A stretch of DNA of 5,123 nt, from contig VRUF01000060.1 of assembly GCA_019456245.1 (NCBI GenBank), positions 1-5,123 on the forward strand, given 5' to 3'. Below the pieces are notes generated by a model. The model ran no database searches, was not told where the DNA came from, and saw only the letters and a program-made list of their open reading frames with translations. The stretch is from Planctomycetota bacterium (lineage in GTDB: Bacteria > Planctomycetota > Phycisphaerae > Sedimentisphaerales > Anaerohalosphaeraceae). The translations under genes and the position numbers were made by a program. Of the stretch, positions 1-4,926 are shown in pieces. Each line of letters starts with the position of its first letter. Position 1 is the stretch's first letter.

Positions 1-2
1 GT

Positions 3-1319
3 CATTTTGTACCGTTCAATGATCCCAACTACTGGCCTGTGCTTAGTAGTGTGGTTTCAGAAATTAGAGAGCTAAAGGTTGCCCATGACGCGGCTGGTAT
101 GCCCAGTGGCCCCAATGCCTTCTATAATGGTGAGTTGACCGTAAGCGACGGCGCATTTCTCTACATGGACGGGGACCTTGAAGTAGGCAAGGCCGGTACA
201 GGCATTCTCAACATTACTGGTGGCTTTTTGAAAGTTGGTGATGACTGCCGTATCAACTCCGGTGGTACACTCAATCTGAGTGGCGGAACTCTTGACGCTT
301 ACGGCGCTGAAGGACTGCAGATGGACCGCGGCGATGGTGCCACAGTCAACATTAGTGGTGGCCTTTTAGATGCAAGAGAGATCGAGTGGAACAGTGGCTA
401 CACTAACTCTATTATTACTCTATCGGAAGCAGGCACTATAAAACTCCTCAACAATACGGAAGATGAGCTTGTAGGGCGTATCGACAGCGGCCAGATAGTA
501 ATTGACGGTGGCTACCCTGCGAGACTTTTTTACGATTCCGGCGAGAATAAAACGACACTTGCTTCGTCGTACTCAGTGTTCAATCCCTATCCCTATGATA
601 CTGAACGGCTTACGCCTCAGACTCTCACTATTACGTGGGTTTTACCTGACCCGAATGGCGTTGTCACTTGTGAGGTATACCTTGGTCTCGACCCCGACGT
701 CATGGCCAATCCGAGGGTTGTCGATGGTAATGATGTTGCTACCACTAGCATTGTGGACTTTGATTTGGTTGGAGGACTTCAGTACTATTGGAAAATTCGC
801 GCCTATGACTCGGCAGTCAACGGTGGCACCACTCCGACCGTTGTAAGCCGTACATTCACGTTCGATTCGCTAAACATGCTGCCGATTGTCAATGCCGGTG
901 CTGATACTTCCACCTGGGTAGACAAGGTACACTCGCTTGCCGACGCTACACTTGTCGACCCCGACGCTCCTATGTTTATGCCGGTCGAAGCTACATGGAC
1001 TCTGGTCGATGCTGATAATGATCCCTGTACACCAGAGATCAGAGATGTAGTGATCAGTGACCCGTGTATAATCAATCCTACAGTGACTTTCGGTGCAGTT
1101 GGTACTTATGAATTAATGCTTGAGGGCGATGACGGTGATCCCATTGTGCCTACCGATACCATCATAATCGAAGTGTATATAGACGCCTGCACACACGCCC
1201 ATAACCAACCGGGTTTCGTGACTCTTGTCGGCGATACCGATGACGACTGTGATGTCGATGAAGACGATTTGAAACGGGTGGGAGACACCTGGCTTGAGGA
1301 AGATCACACTGTAGAATAA
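3..1319 (+). CDS. Secreted multidomain protein (beta-solenoid repeats, Fn3-like, PKD-like, dockerin-like C-terminus), 5'-partial
   Basis: The frame is open to the left edge, reading HFVPFNDPNYWPV before the GTG at 39, so that GTG is probably not the start and the N-terminus (with any signal peptide) is missing. Numbering from the codon at 3, residues 43-129 hold about four ~20-residue beta-strand repeats (GILNITGG, GTLNLSGG, ATVNISGG) that suggest a beta-solenoid. Residues ~193-287 look Fn3-like (LTITWVLPDP, VYLGLDPD, LQYYWKIRAYDS). Residues ~291-388 look PKD/Ig-like (NAGAD, PTVTFGAVGTYELMLEGDDG). The tail DAC...QPGF, GDTDDDCDVDEDDL and TWLEE matches the single dockerin-type calcium loop common at planctomycetal C-termini, with D411, D413, D415, D419 and D422 in EF-hand positions. 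No catalytic domain is visible, so the role is inferred as extracellular, glycan binding or surface attachment. The stop TAA is followed by the terminator at 1417. The domain reading is fairly secure; the function is not known. Confidence 0.88.
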   Translation, partial: HFVPFNDPNYWPVLSSVVSEIRELKVAHDAAGMPSGPNAFYNGELTVSDGAFLYMDGDLEVGKAGTGILNITGGFLKVGDDCRINSGGTLNLSGGTLDAYGAEGLQMDRGDGATVNISGGLLDAREIEWNSGYTNSIITLSEAGTIKLLNNTEDELVGRIDSGQIVIDGGYPARLFYDSGENKTTLASSYSVFNPYPYDTERLTPQTLTITWVLPDPNGVVTCEVYLGLDPDVMANPRVVDGNDVATTSIVDFDLVGGLQYYWKIRAYDSAVNGGTTPTVVSRTFTFDSLNMLPIVNAGADTSTWVDKVHSLADATLVDPDAPMFMPVEATWTLVDADNDPCTPEIRDVVISDPCIINPTVTFGAVGTYELMLEGDDGDPIVPTDTIIIEVYIDACTHAHNQPGFVTLVGDTDDDCDVDEDDLKRVGDTWLEEDHTVE

Positions 1320-1403
1320 TAGTTTATTTAGATTTACTTATGCGGCGGTTAGGATTTGTTTTTGCTGTCGCTTAAGATAAGTAGTATTTGAGAAGAAGTA
1401 CTC

Positions 1404-1535
1404 TTAAAAGTTAAGGAAACCAGCTTTGTACGATACAGTACAAAGCTGGTTTTTTTTAATACAGTTAAAGCCAACAGAACAGAAAAGAAGTACCGTCAAT
1501 GAACAAGAAGAATCTCCGAAAGTCAGCCGTGCGAA
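1404..1535 (+). repeat. Upstream copy of the GH28 leader and first 12 codons
   Basis: This segment aligns with 2526-2654 over its whole length. By hand I count about 21 mismatches and a 3-nt gap in 132 columns, roughly 82% identity. Shared blocks are TTAAAAGTTAAGGAAA, the hairpin arms CAGCTTTGTA and CAAAGCTGGTTTT, CAGTTAAA, a purine-rich ribosome-binding region, ATGAACAAG and GAAAGTCAGCCGTGCGAA. The copies therefore share descent across both the untranslated leader and the start of the coding region. Similarity stops around codon 12. Confidence 0.85.
1417..1457 (+). terminator. Strong Rho-independent terminator, 15-bp perfect stem
   Basis: The arms AAACCAGCTTTGTAC (1417-1431) and GTACAAAGCTGGTTT (1438-1452) are exact reverse complements around the loop GATACA. 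T continues through 1457, giving an uninterrupted run of eight T from 1450. It lies about 98 nt after the stop of the first gene and can end that transcript. It is also the counterpart of the hairpin in the GH28 leader at 2539-2574. Confidence 0.88.
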
Positions 1536-1561
1536 TAGTATTTGAGAAGAAGGAATCTTAA
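1499..1561 (+). pseudogene. Truncated duplicate of the GH28 gene start (20 codons)
   Basis: ATG at 1499 opens a 20-residue frame, MNKKNLRKSAVR followed by IVFEKKES and TAA. The first 12 residues match the GH28 N-terminus MNKETIRKSAVR at 9 positions, and an AGAAAAGAAG Shine-Dalgarno-like tract sits upstream as in the intact gene. After codon 12 the frame enters the 26-bp direct repeat and stops before any hydrophobic signal-peptide core. It is best read as a broken start of a paralogue. A functional 20-residue peptide cannot be excluded, but nothing supports it, and the terminator just upstream would limit transcription from the left. Confidence 0.65.
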
Positions 1562-1627
1562 GGGCACCTCTAAAAATTCATTTTGGCGGACAAGCGTACC
1601 CAATGGGTATTTCTTGTAGGTACGTTG

Positions 1628-1662
1628 CTCAAACTGACCGATTGGTCAGTTTGAGAGTTTTT
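1628..1662 (+). terminator. Terminator-like hairpin, 12-bp perfect stem with T5
   Basis: CTCAAACTGACC (1628-1639) and GGTCAGTTTGAG (1644-1655) pair perfectly around the loop GATT, followed by AG and five T (1658-1662). The shape fits an intrinsic terminator, although the T-run is short and two bases from the stem. No gene ends just upstream apart from the truncated 1499-1561 frame. It may therefore be the terminator of a lost gene, or simply an inverted repeat. Confidence 0.5.
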
Positions 1663-1688
1663 AGTTATTAGTTATTAGTTATTAGTTA
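1661..1688 (+). repeat. Heptamer microsatellite (TTAGTTA)x4
   Basis: Four exact head-to-tail copies of TTAGTTA fill 1661-1688, starting inside the T-run of the preceding hairpin. The unit length of 7 and the lack of any surrounding reading frame point to slippage in non-coding DNA. Copy number probably varies between strains. Confidence 0.9.
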
Positions 1689-1747
1689 AGGATACGGCCT
1701 GACGGGAGAAACATTATTATTAAAAATCGACTGTCACGCAAACGGCT

Positions 1748-1966
1748 TTAATTGCAGTGATTTGCATTAACATTCGGATCGTTATCTGTCAGTTTGAGTA
1801 CGTTATTAAAATAAGGTATAGCATTAAAAACATTGTTAACGATACCTGATTTAGCAGTGCAACGAGCACTTTTTGATTCTGGACGGTGTCAGGCAAAAAC
1901 CGCCTTAGCTTCGACTAAGGCTGATTTCCCTTCCTTGCCAGAATACAAAAATATTCTACTTGCCGC
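1748..1966 (-). pseudogene. Possible decayed minus-strand coding tract
   Basis: Read leftwards on the minus strand, one frame runs from after a TAA at 1967-1969. It encodes 25 residues containing YSGKEGKSALVEAKAVFA, meets TGA at 1889-1891, then continues for 46 residues containing GIVNNVFNAIPYFNN and LKLTDNDPNVNANHCN to a TAA at 1748-1750. The composition looks protein-like, but there is no start codon, no ribosome binding site and no family I recognise. It may be a degraded gene or chance. It could belong with the 49-codon frame at 2063-2212 on the same strand. Confidence 0.2.
1902..1921. other. Small perfect hairpin
   Basis: GCCTTAG (1902-1908) and CTAAGGC (1915-1921) pair around CTTCGA. 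There is no T-run next to it on the plus side. On the minus strand it lies inside the possible decayed coding tract, so it may have no RNA function. Confidence 0.4.
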
Positions 1967-2052
1967 TTAGTACTGCGAACGCAAAATAATGACGGGTGCA
2001 ACTTGCAGCAAACTATACCCTTTAGGGTAATAAAATTTCGCGTTGAAAATCA

Positions 2053-2087
2053 TAATGCGTTACTATAGAAGTACTACCCACGCATTA
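2053..2087 (+). other. Interrupted hairpin upstream of a T7 tract
   Basis: TAATGCGT (2053-2060) pairs with ACGCATTA (2080-2087). Inside it TACT (2061-2064) pairs with AGTA (2070-2073), leaving CTACCC bulged. A seven-T run follows at 2095-2101, but seven bases separate it from the stem, so this is a poor match to an intrinsic terminator. It may be the end of a lost plus-strand transcript or a chance structure. Confidence 0.3.
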
Positions 2088-2212
2088 ACGCGTATTTTTT
2101 TAGTAGGATTTGGTATGATATCTGCGTCCAATGCCTGCATCGCCAATGCTTTAACATTGGCTGCTTCGGCCTTGAACACATCTATCAGTTCGGTGCGGCG
2201 TTTACCCGACAT
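2063..2212 (-). CDS. Small unrecognised minus-strand frame, 49 codons, possible gene remnant
   Basis: ATG at 2212-2210 opens a 49-residue frame starting MSGKRRTELIDVFKAEAAN, continuing through VKALAMQALDADIIPNPTKK and ending at TAG at 2065-2063. The first ~35 residues are charged, alanine-rich and probably helical, and codon choice (CGC, ACC, CTG, GCC, GAC) resembles the real genes here more than the AT-rich surroundings do. Against it: an in-frame TAG lies seven codons upstream, the ribosome-binding sequence (AAAAGA directly before ATG) is weak, and the product is very short. The plus strand holds a 63-codon TTG-started frame over the same bases, with no ribosome binding site, which I treat as its shadow. 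No family recognised. Confidence 0.3.
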   Translation of the reverse strand: MSGKRRTELIDVFKAEAANVKALAMQALDADIIPNPTKKIRVNAWVVLL

Positions 2213-2242
2213 TCTTTTGCGGACAAAGCACTAGGCCAATCC

Positions 2243-2430
2243 CCCTTGCATTGCTGAATATCACTGTTTTTTAGTTTTTTTAAAGCGTGATGCAATTATT
2301 GGCTTGTCAACGGCGTCTTTTAAGTATAAAGGATTCCCTTGTATTGCTGAATATCACTGTTTTTTAGTTTTTTTAAAGCGTGATGCAATTATTGGCCTGT
2401 CAACGGCGTCTTTTAAGTATAAAGTGTTCC
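2243..2430. repeat. 93-bp tandem duplication, two copies
   Basis: CCCTTGCATTGCTGAATATC at 2243 recurs as CCCTTGTATTGCTGAATATC at 2336. The match continues to TTTTAAGTATAAAG, ending at 2331 and 2424, with weaker similarity for a few bases beyond. Over the 89 aligned positions only two differ (C2249/T2342 and T2304/C2397). Such identity in otherwise decaying DNA suggests a recent duplication or a conserved function. Each unit carries the T-rich block TTTTTTAGTTTTTTT and the pairable elements TCAC and GTGA on either side of it. No reading frame spans the unit. Confidence 0.92.
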
Positions 2431-2460
2431 TCTAAAAAATTAGTTAAATTCGTGCAATTT

Positions 2461-2479
2461 TTGGCACGTTTGTTATAAT
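2461..2479 (+). promoter_or_regulatory. Possible promoter for the GH28 gene
   Basis: TATAAT at 2474-2479 is a perfect sigma-70 -10 hexamer, 138 bases before the GH28 start codon. No good -35 hexamer lies 16-18 bases upstream. TTGGCACG at 2461-2468 matches the sigma-54 -24 element, but the -12 position reads TTAT rather than TTGC. A vegetative promoter with a weak or activator-dependent -35 is the more economical reading. Confidence 0.4.
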
Positions 2480-2495
2480 TAAACTGAAAATTTTA

Positions 2496-2521
2496 GCCTC
2501 TAAAATGCGATTTTTAGAGGC
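2496..2521 (+). promoter_or_regulatory. Perfect 10-bp hairpin at the start of the GH28 leader
   Basis: GCCTCTAAAA (2496-2505) and TTTTAGAGGC (2512-2521) pair exactly around TGCGAT. With a start of transcription a few bases after TATAAT, this would be the first structure in the mRNA leader. It has no following T-run, so a role in RNA stability or regulation is more likely than termination. The half-motif CCTCTAAAA also occurs at 1567 and 2429. Confidence 0.55.
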
Positions 2522-2538
2522 GGGCTTAAAAGTTAAGG

Positions 2539-2594
2539 AAATCAGCTTTGTATTACATGATGCAAAGCTGGTTTTAAATGCAGTTAAAACCAGC
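2539..2594 (+). promoter_or_regulatory. GH28 leader with two mutually exclusive hairpins
   Basis: Hairpin A pairs AAATCAGCTTTG (2539-2550) with CAAAGCTGGTTT (2563-2574). It can extend through TATT and GATG to the 4-nt loop ACAT, giving 16 pairs including three G-U. Hairpin B pairs GCTGGTTTTAA (2567-2577) with TTAAAACCAGC (2584-2594), an exact 11-bp stem around ATGCAG. Both need 2567-2574, so only one can be complete at a time. Only four T follow A, so as a terminator it is weak, and neither hairpin covers the ribosome binding site at 2602-2609. A switching role is inferred, not shown. Confidence 0.5.
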
Positions 2595-2601
2595 AGATCA
2601 G

Positions 2602-2609
2602 AAAGGAAG
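2602..2609 (+). promoter_or_regulatory. Ribosome binding site of the GH28 gene
   Basis: AAAGGAAG ends 8 bases before the ATG at 2618. This spacing and the signal peptide that follows fix the start codon. Confidence 0.8.
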
Positions 2610-2617
2610 TACCATCA

Positions 2618-4813
2618 ATGAACAAGGAAACTATCAGAAAGTCAGCCGTGCGAAATGAATTATTTGTACTATTTACAGTAGCCCTTTTGCTAGTGTGCAG
2701 TTGTATGGGCGAAGCAAAGGCAGCCACCGGGTGGGATGAGCTACCTGAAATACTGGCTCGTATCGTTCCGCCGACATTTCCCTACCGTGATTTCGATATC
2801 AGAGAATACGGCGCGGTTGGAGATGGTGTAACCGACTGTAATGCGGCCTTTAAGAAGGCTATTGCAGCATGTACTAAAGCCGGCGGCGGTCGCGTTCTTG
2901 TTCCGGAAGGAACGTGGCTTACGAAAGGTCCCATTCACCTTGACAACAACGTCAATTTATATGTCACAAGACTTGCAAAAGTCCAGTTCGGCGGAACCTT
3001 TGATGATTATCTTCCACGCGTGAGGGTACGTTGGGAAGGTACCGAGTGTTATAACTATTCACCGTTGATATATGCGTACCAAAAGACGAATGTAGCTGTT
3101 ACCGGAAACGGCATTCTCGATGGTGGAGCTGAAAAATCGTGGAATTTGTGGCCTAATAAGTTCAAACCGAAAACTATGACAAACAGCCAACTTCGCGATC
3201 TGAACCACAAAAATGTCCCTGTGAAAGACGTCAAGATTTATGCCAAGCCGACATTTTTCGAGCCGTTCGAGTGTACGAATGTGCTTATCGAAGACGTAAC
3301 GATTAACGATTATCCGTTCTGGTGCATTCATCCCGTCATGTGCACGAATGTAACGATTCGCAGACTCTACATCGATAGTCATAACTCCAACAACGACGGT
3401 CTCGACCCCGATTCCAGTAAAGATGTTCTGATAGAAGACTGCTGGCTTGACCAGAGCGACGACGGTCTTGCGATCAAAGCCGGCCGTGACAACAGCGCCT
3501 GGCGTGCCGGCAGAGCTTGCGAGAACATCGTTGTACGCAACATGCCATATAACTTTAACGGTATAGCTATCGGCAGTGAGATGTCCGGCGGCGTCCGCAA
3601 CGTCTTTGTCTACAACTGCAACTATGAAAGCGGCAACATAATATATTGTAAGTCGAATCTGGACAGGGGTGGGTTCATAAAAGACATTTTCATCAAAGAC
3701 CTCAATATAGGTAAGGCCCGTGTTCTGCGATTGAGAAACAACTATCACGGCTATAAAGGCGGCAACTTCCCGTCAGAGATGCGCAATTTCCACATCGATA
3801 ACGTGCATATCGGGGTAGGAAACGACGAGACGATATCTCTCCAGGGCGTTCCATCGGCGCTGGTTTACGATGTCTTCATAACAAACGTAACCGTTGATAC
3901 ACTCCCCAAGGGTCCAGTCCTGCACCTTCGAAACGCTAAAAATCTCGTGCTGACAAATGTAGTTATCGCCGGCGAACTTCAGCCCACTTACCCGCCGATG
4001 ATGGAGCCTGCAAAGAAAGAACTCGAAGGGACGGCGTCTATCGCCCCCAGTCGCAGCGGAAAGTGGAGCAACACTTCCAACTGGGAAACCGGACGTGACG
4101 GAGCTCGCCTGAAATGGAGCGGCGGCAAAGCCAATCGCCTGCCTGACGATAAGAAAGACGAGCGAGTATTGATCGGTAAGAAGAATGGTGTTACGCTGAC
4201 GCTCGATCAAGATATCGACGGTGAGTTCGAGATTCGTGTCTATGAGAAAGCGACATTTATCATTCCTGAAGGCCGCACGTTCAAGGTCAAGGGGCCGTTC
4301 ATTGTCGACCGGAACAAGAGCGTTGCGAAGCAACTCGGCGGAACGGTTCAAATCGGCAGTAACCTCGACATCGACACCACGACTGGCCGCTACGTGATCA
4401 AAGGCGGAAGTGTTAGCTGCGGCAAATTGAGTCTCAATGAGGGAGCGTTTATTGTTGACGACAGCAAGGGTAAGATAAAGTCGATAAACATCAAAGGCGA
4501 GTACCGAACCGGCGACGGTGACGGCGATACGACAACGAAGTTTGTCGCCCACAAGGACGGGGTAGCGGCTGTGCATTGCGGCGATCTGAATCTCGACTCC
4601 TATGCAGGCGAACGCCTGATCGTGGACGTCTCGGCTTATAACTATGCCAAAAACGGCGATCTTGTGCTCTTCTCATATCGCGGAACTCGAAATGACAAGT
4701 TCGACGGCGGACCTGAGAAACCTGAAGACCAGGTCAAAATTATCGGCGCAAAAGCCGACATAGTTTACGATGACAATGCAAAAGTAGTCAAGCTGACAAA
4801 TTTCCGTCCATAA
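2618..4813 (+). CDS. Exported GH28-family glycoside hydrolase (polygalacturonase-like) with C-terminal beta-rich module
   Basis: This 731-residue protein has a signal peptide: basic start, hydrophobic core 15-28, likely cut after AKA (33-35). VCSC (26-29) is only a weak lipobox. Residues ~57-455 form a right-handed beta-helix of family GH28, beginning DIREYGAVGDGVTD (60-73). GH28 enzymes hydrolyse alpha-galacturonide bonds in pectin. Catalytic motifs are NNDGLD (258-263) and DDG (281-283). Asp260, Asp281 and Asp282 have the same spacing as Asp180, Asp201 and Asp202 of Aspergillus niger endopolygalacturonase II. GIAIGSEMSGGV (315-326) follows, but the usual GHG histidine reads Asn314. CKSNLDRGG keeps the substrate lysine (K345) without the preceding Arg. 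Residues ~475-731 start with a GKWSNTSNWETG motif and continue as beta-strand repeats like those of planctomycetal surface proteins, possibly for binding or attachment. There is no dockerin or PEP-CTERM tail. A double stop TAATAA ends the gene. The family is secure; exact substrate and exo/endo mode are not. Confidence 0.93.
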   Translation: MNKETIRKSAVRNELFVLFTVALLLVCSCMGEAKAATGWDELPEILARIVPPTFPYRDFDIREYGAVGDGVTDCNAAFKKAIAACTKAGGGRVLVPEGTWLTKGPIHLDNNVNLYVTRLAKVQFGGTFDDYLPRVRVRWEGTECYNYSPLIYAYQKTNVAVTGNGILDGGAEKSWNLWPNKFKPKTMTNSQLRDLNHKNVPVKDVKIYAKPTFFEPFECTNVLIEDVTINDYPFWCIHPVMCTNVTIRRLYIDSHNSNNDGLDPDSSKDVLIEDCWLDQSDDGLAIKAGRDNSAWRAGRACENIVVRNMPYNFNGIAIGSEMSGGVRNVFVYNCNYESGNIIYCKSNLDRGGFIKDIFIKDLNIGKARVLRLRNNYHGYKGGNFPSEMRNFHIDNVHIGVGNDETISLQGVPSALVYDVFITNVTVDTLPKGPVLHLRNAKNLVLTNVVIAGELQPTYPPMMEPAKKELEGTASIAPSRSGKWSNTSNWETGRDGARLKWSGGKANRLPDDKKDERVLIGKKNGVTLTLDQDIDGEFEIRVYEKATFIIPEGRTFKVKGPFIVDRNKSVAKQLGGTVQIGSNLDIDTTTGRYVIKGGSVSCGKLSLNEGAFIVDDSKGKIKSINIKGEYRTGDGDGDTTTKFVAHKDGVAAVHCGDLNLDSYAGERLIVDVSAYNYAKNGDLVLFSYRGTRNDKFDGGPEKPEDQVKIIGAKADIVYDDNAKVVKLTNFRP

Positions 4814-4817
4814 TAAG

Positions 4818-4840
4818 GTTTTGGCTGTAAGGCCGAAAAC
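4818..4840 (+). other. Imperfect hairpin after the GH28 stop
   Basis: GTTTTGGC (4818-4825) pairs with GCC-G-AAAAC (4832-4840), one G bulged, starting two bases after the double stop. No T-run follows on the plus strand, so it is not a convincing terminator. It may protect the 3' end of the GH28 mRNA, or the two genes may be cotranscribed across the 113-nt gap. Confidence 0.35.
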
Positions 4841-4926
4841 TAAGCAGACGGATATTAGTTATAGAATTATCGTGGTCATAATGGTCGCGTTGCGATTAAT
4901 CTGAATTGCATTTAAGGAAAAAGTTT

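Larger units (their letters stand above)
1382..1561. repeat. 26-bp direct repeats flanking the upstream leader copy
   Basis: TAGTATTTGAGAAGAAG-tac-TCTTAA at 1382-1407 recurs as TAGTATTTGAGAAGAAG-gaa-TCTTAA at 1536-1561, offset by 154 bp, with two substitutions in 26 positions. The two copies bracket the duplicated leader and gene start. This fits a partial tandem duplication of a ~154-bp unit. A target-site duplication around a small inserted element is less likely because 26 bp is long for one. Confidence 0.7.
1320..2617. other. Long AT-rich intergenic region without an intact gene
   Basis: This 1.3-kb stretch separates the two large genes. Stops interrupt all frames, and no reading frame over 63 codons has a believable start and ribosome binding site. 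It holds, in order: a terminator (1417-1457) inside a duplicated GH28 leader (1404-1535), a truncated gene start (1499-1561), a terminator-like hairpin (1628-1662), a heptamer repeat (1661-1688), a possibly decayed minus-strand tract (1748-2212), a tandem 93-bp duplication (2243-2430) and the structured GH28 leader (about 2461-2617). Repeated fragments of nearby sequence suggest a history of local duplication and decay. Confidence 0.75.
2526..2654 (+). repeat. Downstream copy of the duplicated leader, in use by the GH28 gene
   Basis: This is the partner of 1404-1535. It covers the leader hairpin, the ribosome binding site and the first 12 codons of the GH28 gene. Compared with the upstream copy the T-run after the hairpin is cut from eight to four, and the ribosome binding site is the better AAAGGAAG rather than AAAAGAAG. 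The changes fit one copy acting as terminator and the other as a passable leader. Confidence 0.85.

Noticed and set aside
502..846. 114-codon plus-strand frame overlapping the first gene
   Set aside because: It is wholly inside the larger frame, which has recognisable Fn3-like and dockerin-like motifs. The alternative frame has no recognisable motifs.
1661..1688. CRISPR-like array
   Set aside because: The repeats are seven bases long and contiguous with no spacers, so this is a simple tandem repeat.
2080..2101. Terminator ACGC-loop-GCGT followed by seven T
   Set aside because: The stem is only 4 bp. The larger fold at 2053-2087 competes with it and its T-run is too far away.
2043..2234. 63-codon plus-strand frame with a hydrophobic stretch that looks like a signal peptide
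   Set aside because: It starts at TTG, has no ribosome binding site, and overlaps a minus-strand frame with more gene-like codon use. Its Ser/Ala/Leu-rich content is what the reverse of a Glu/Ala/Lys-rich frame gives.
2304..2330. Sigma-70 promoter TTGTCA-15-TATAAA inside the first 93-bp unit
   Set aside because: The 15-bp spacer is too short, the second unit has CTGTCA, and nothing is encoded directly downstream.
2461..2476. Sigma-54 promoter (TTGGCACG-N4-TTAT)
   Set aside because: The -24 half is perfect but the -12 half lacks the essential GC, and a TATAAT hexamer overlaps the same spot.
2548..2577. Leader peptide TTG-TAT-TAC-ATG-ATG-CAA-AGC... after AAGGA at 2535
   Set aside because: The frame gives nine residues with no run of a regulatory amino acid, and the upstream copy does not keep the stop, so conservation does not support translation.
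1320..2617. Insertion sequence or miniature transposable element
   Set aside because: There is no transposase frame, no paired terminal inverted repeats around a defined unit, and no short target-site duplication. Local duplication explains the repeats better.
3059..3748. 229-codon minus-strand open frame inside the GH28 gene
   Set aside because: It lies antisense to a clear GH28 domain with conserved motifs, has no family resemblance and is explained by the codon bias of the real gene. The same applies to the 267-codon minus-strand frame at 3773-4576.
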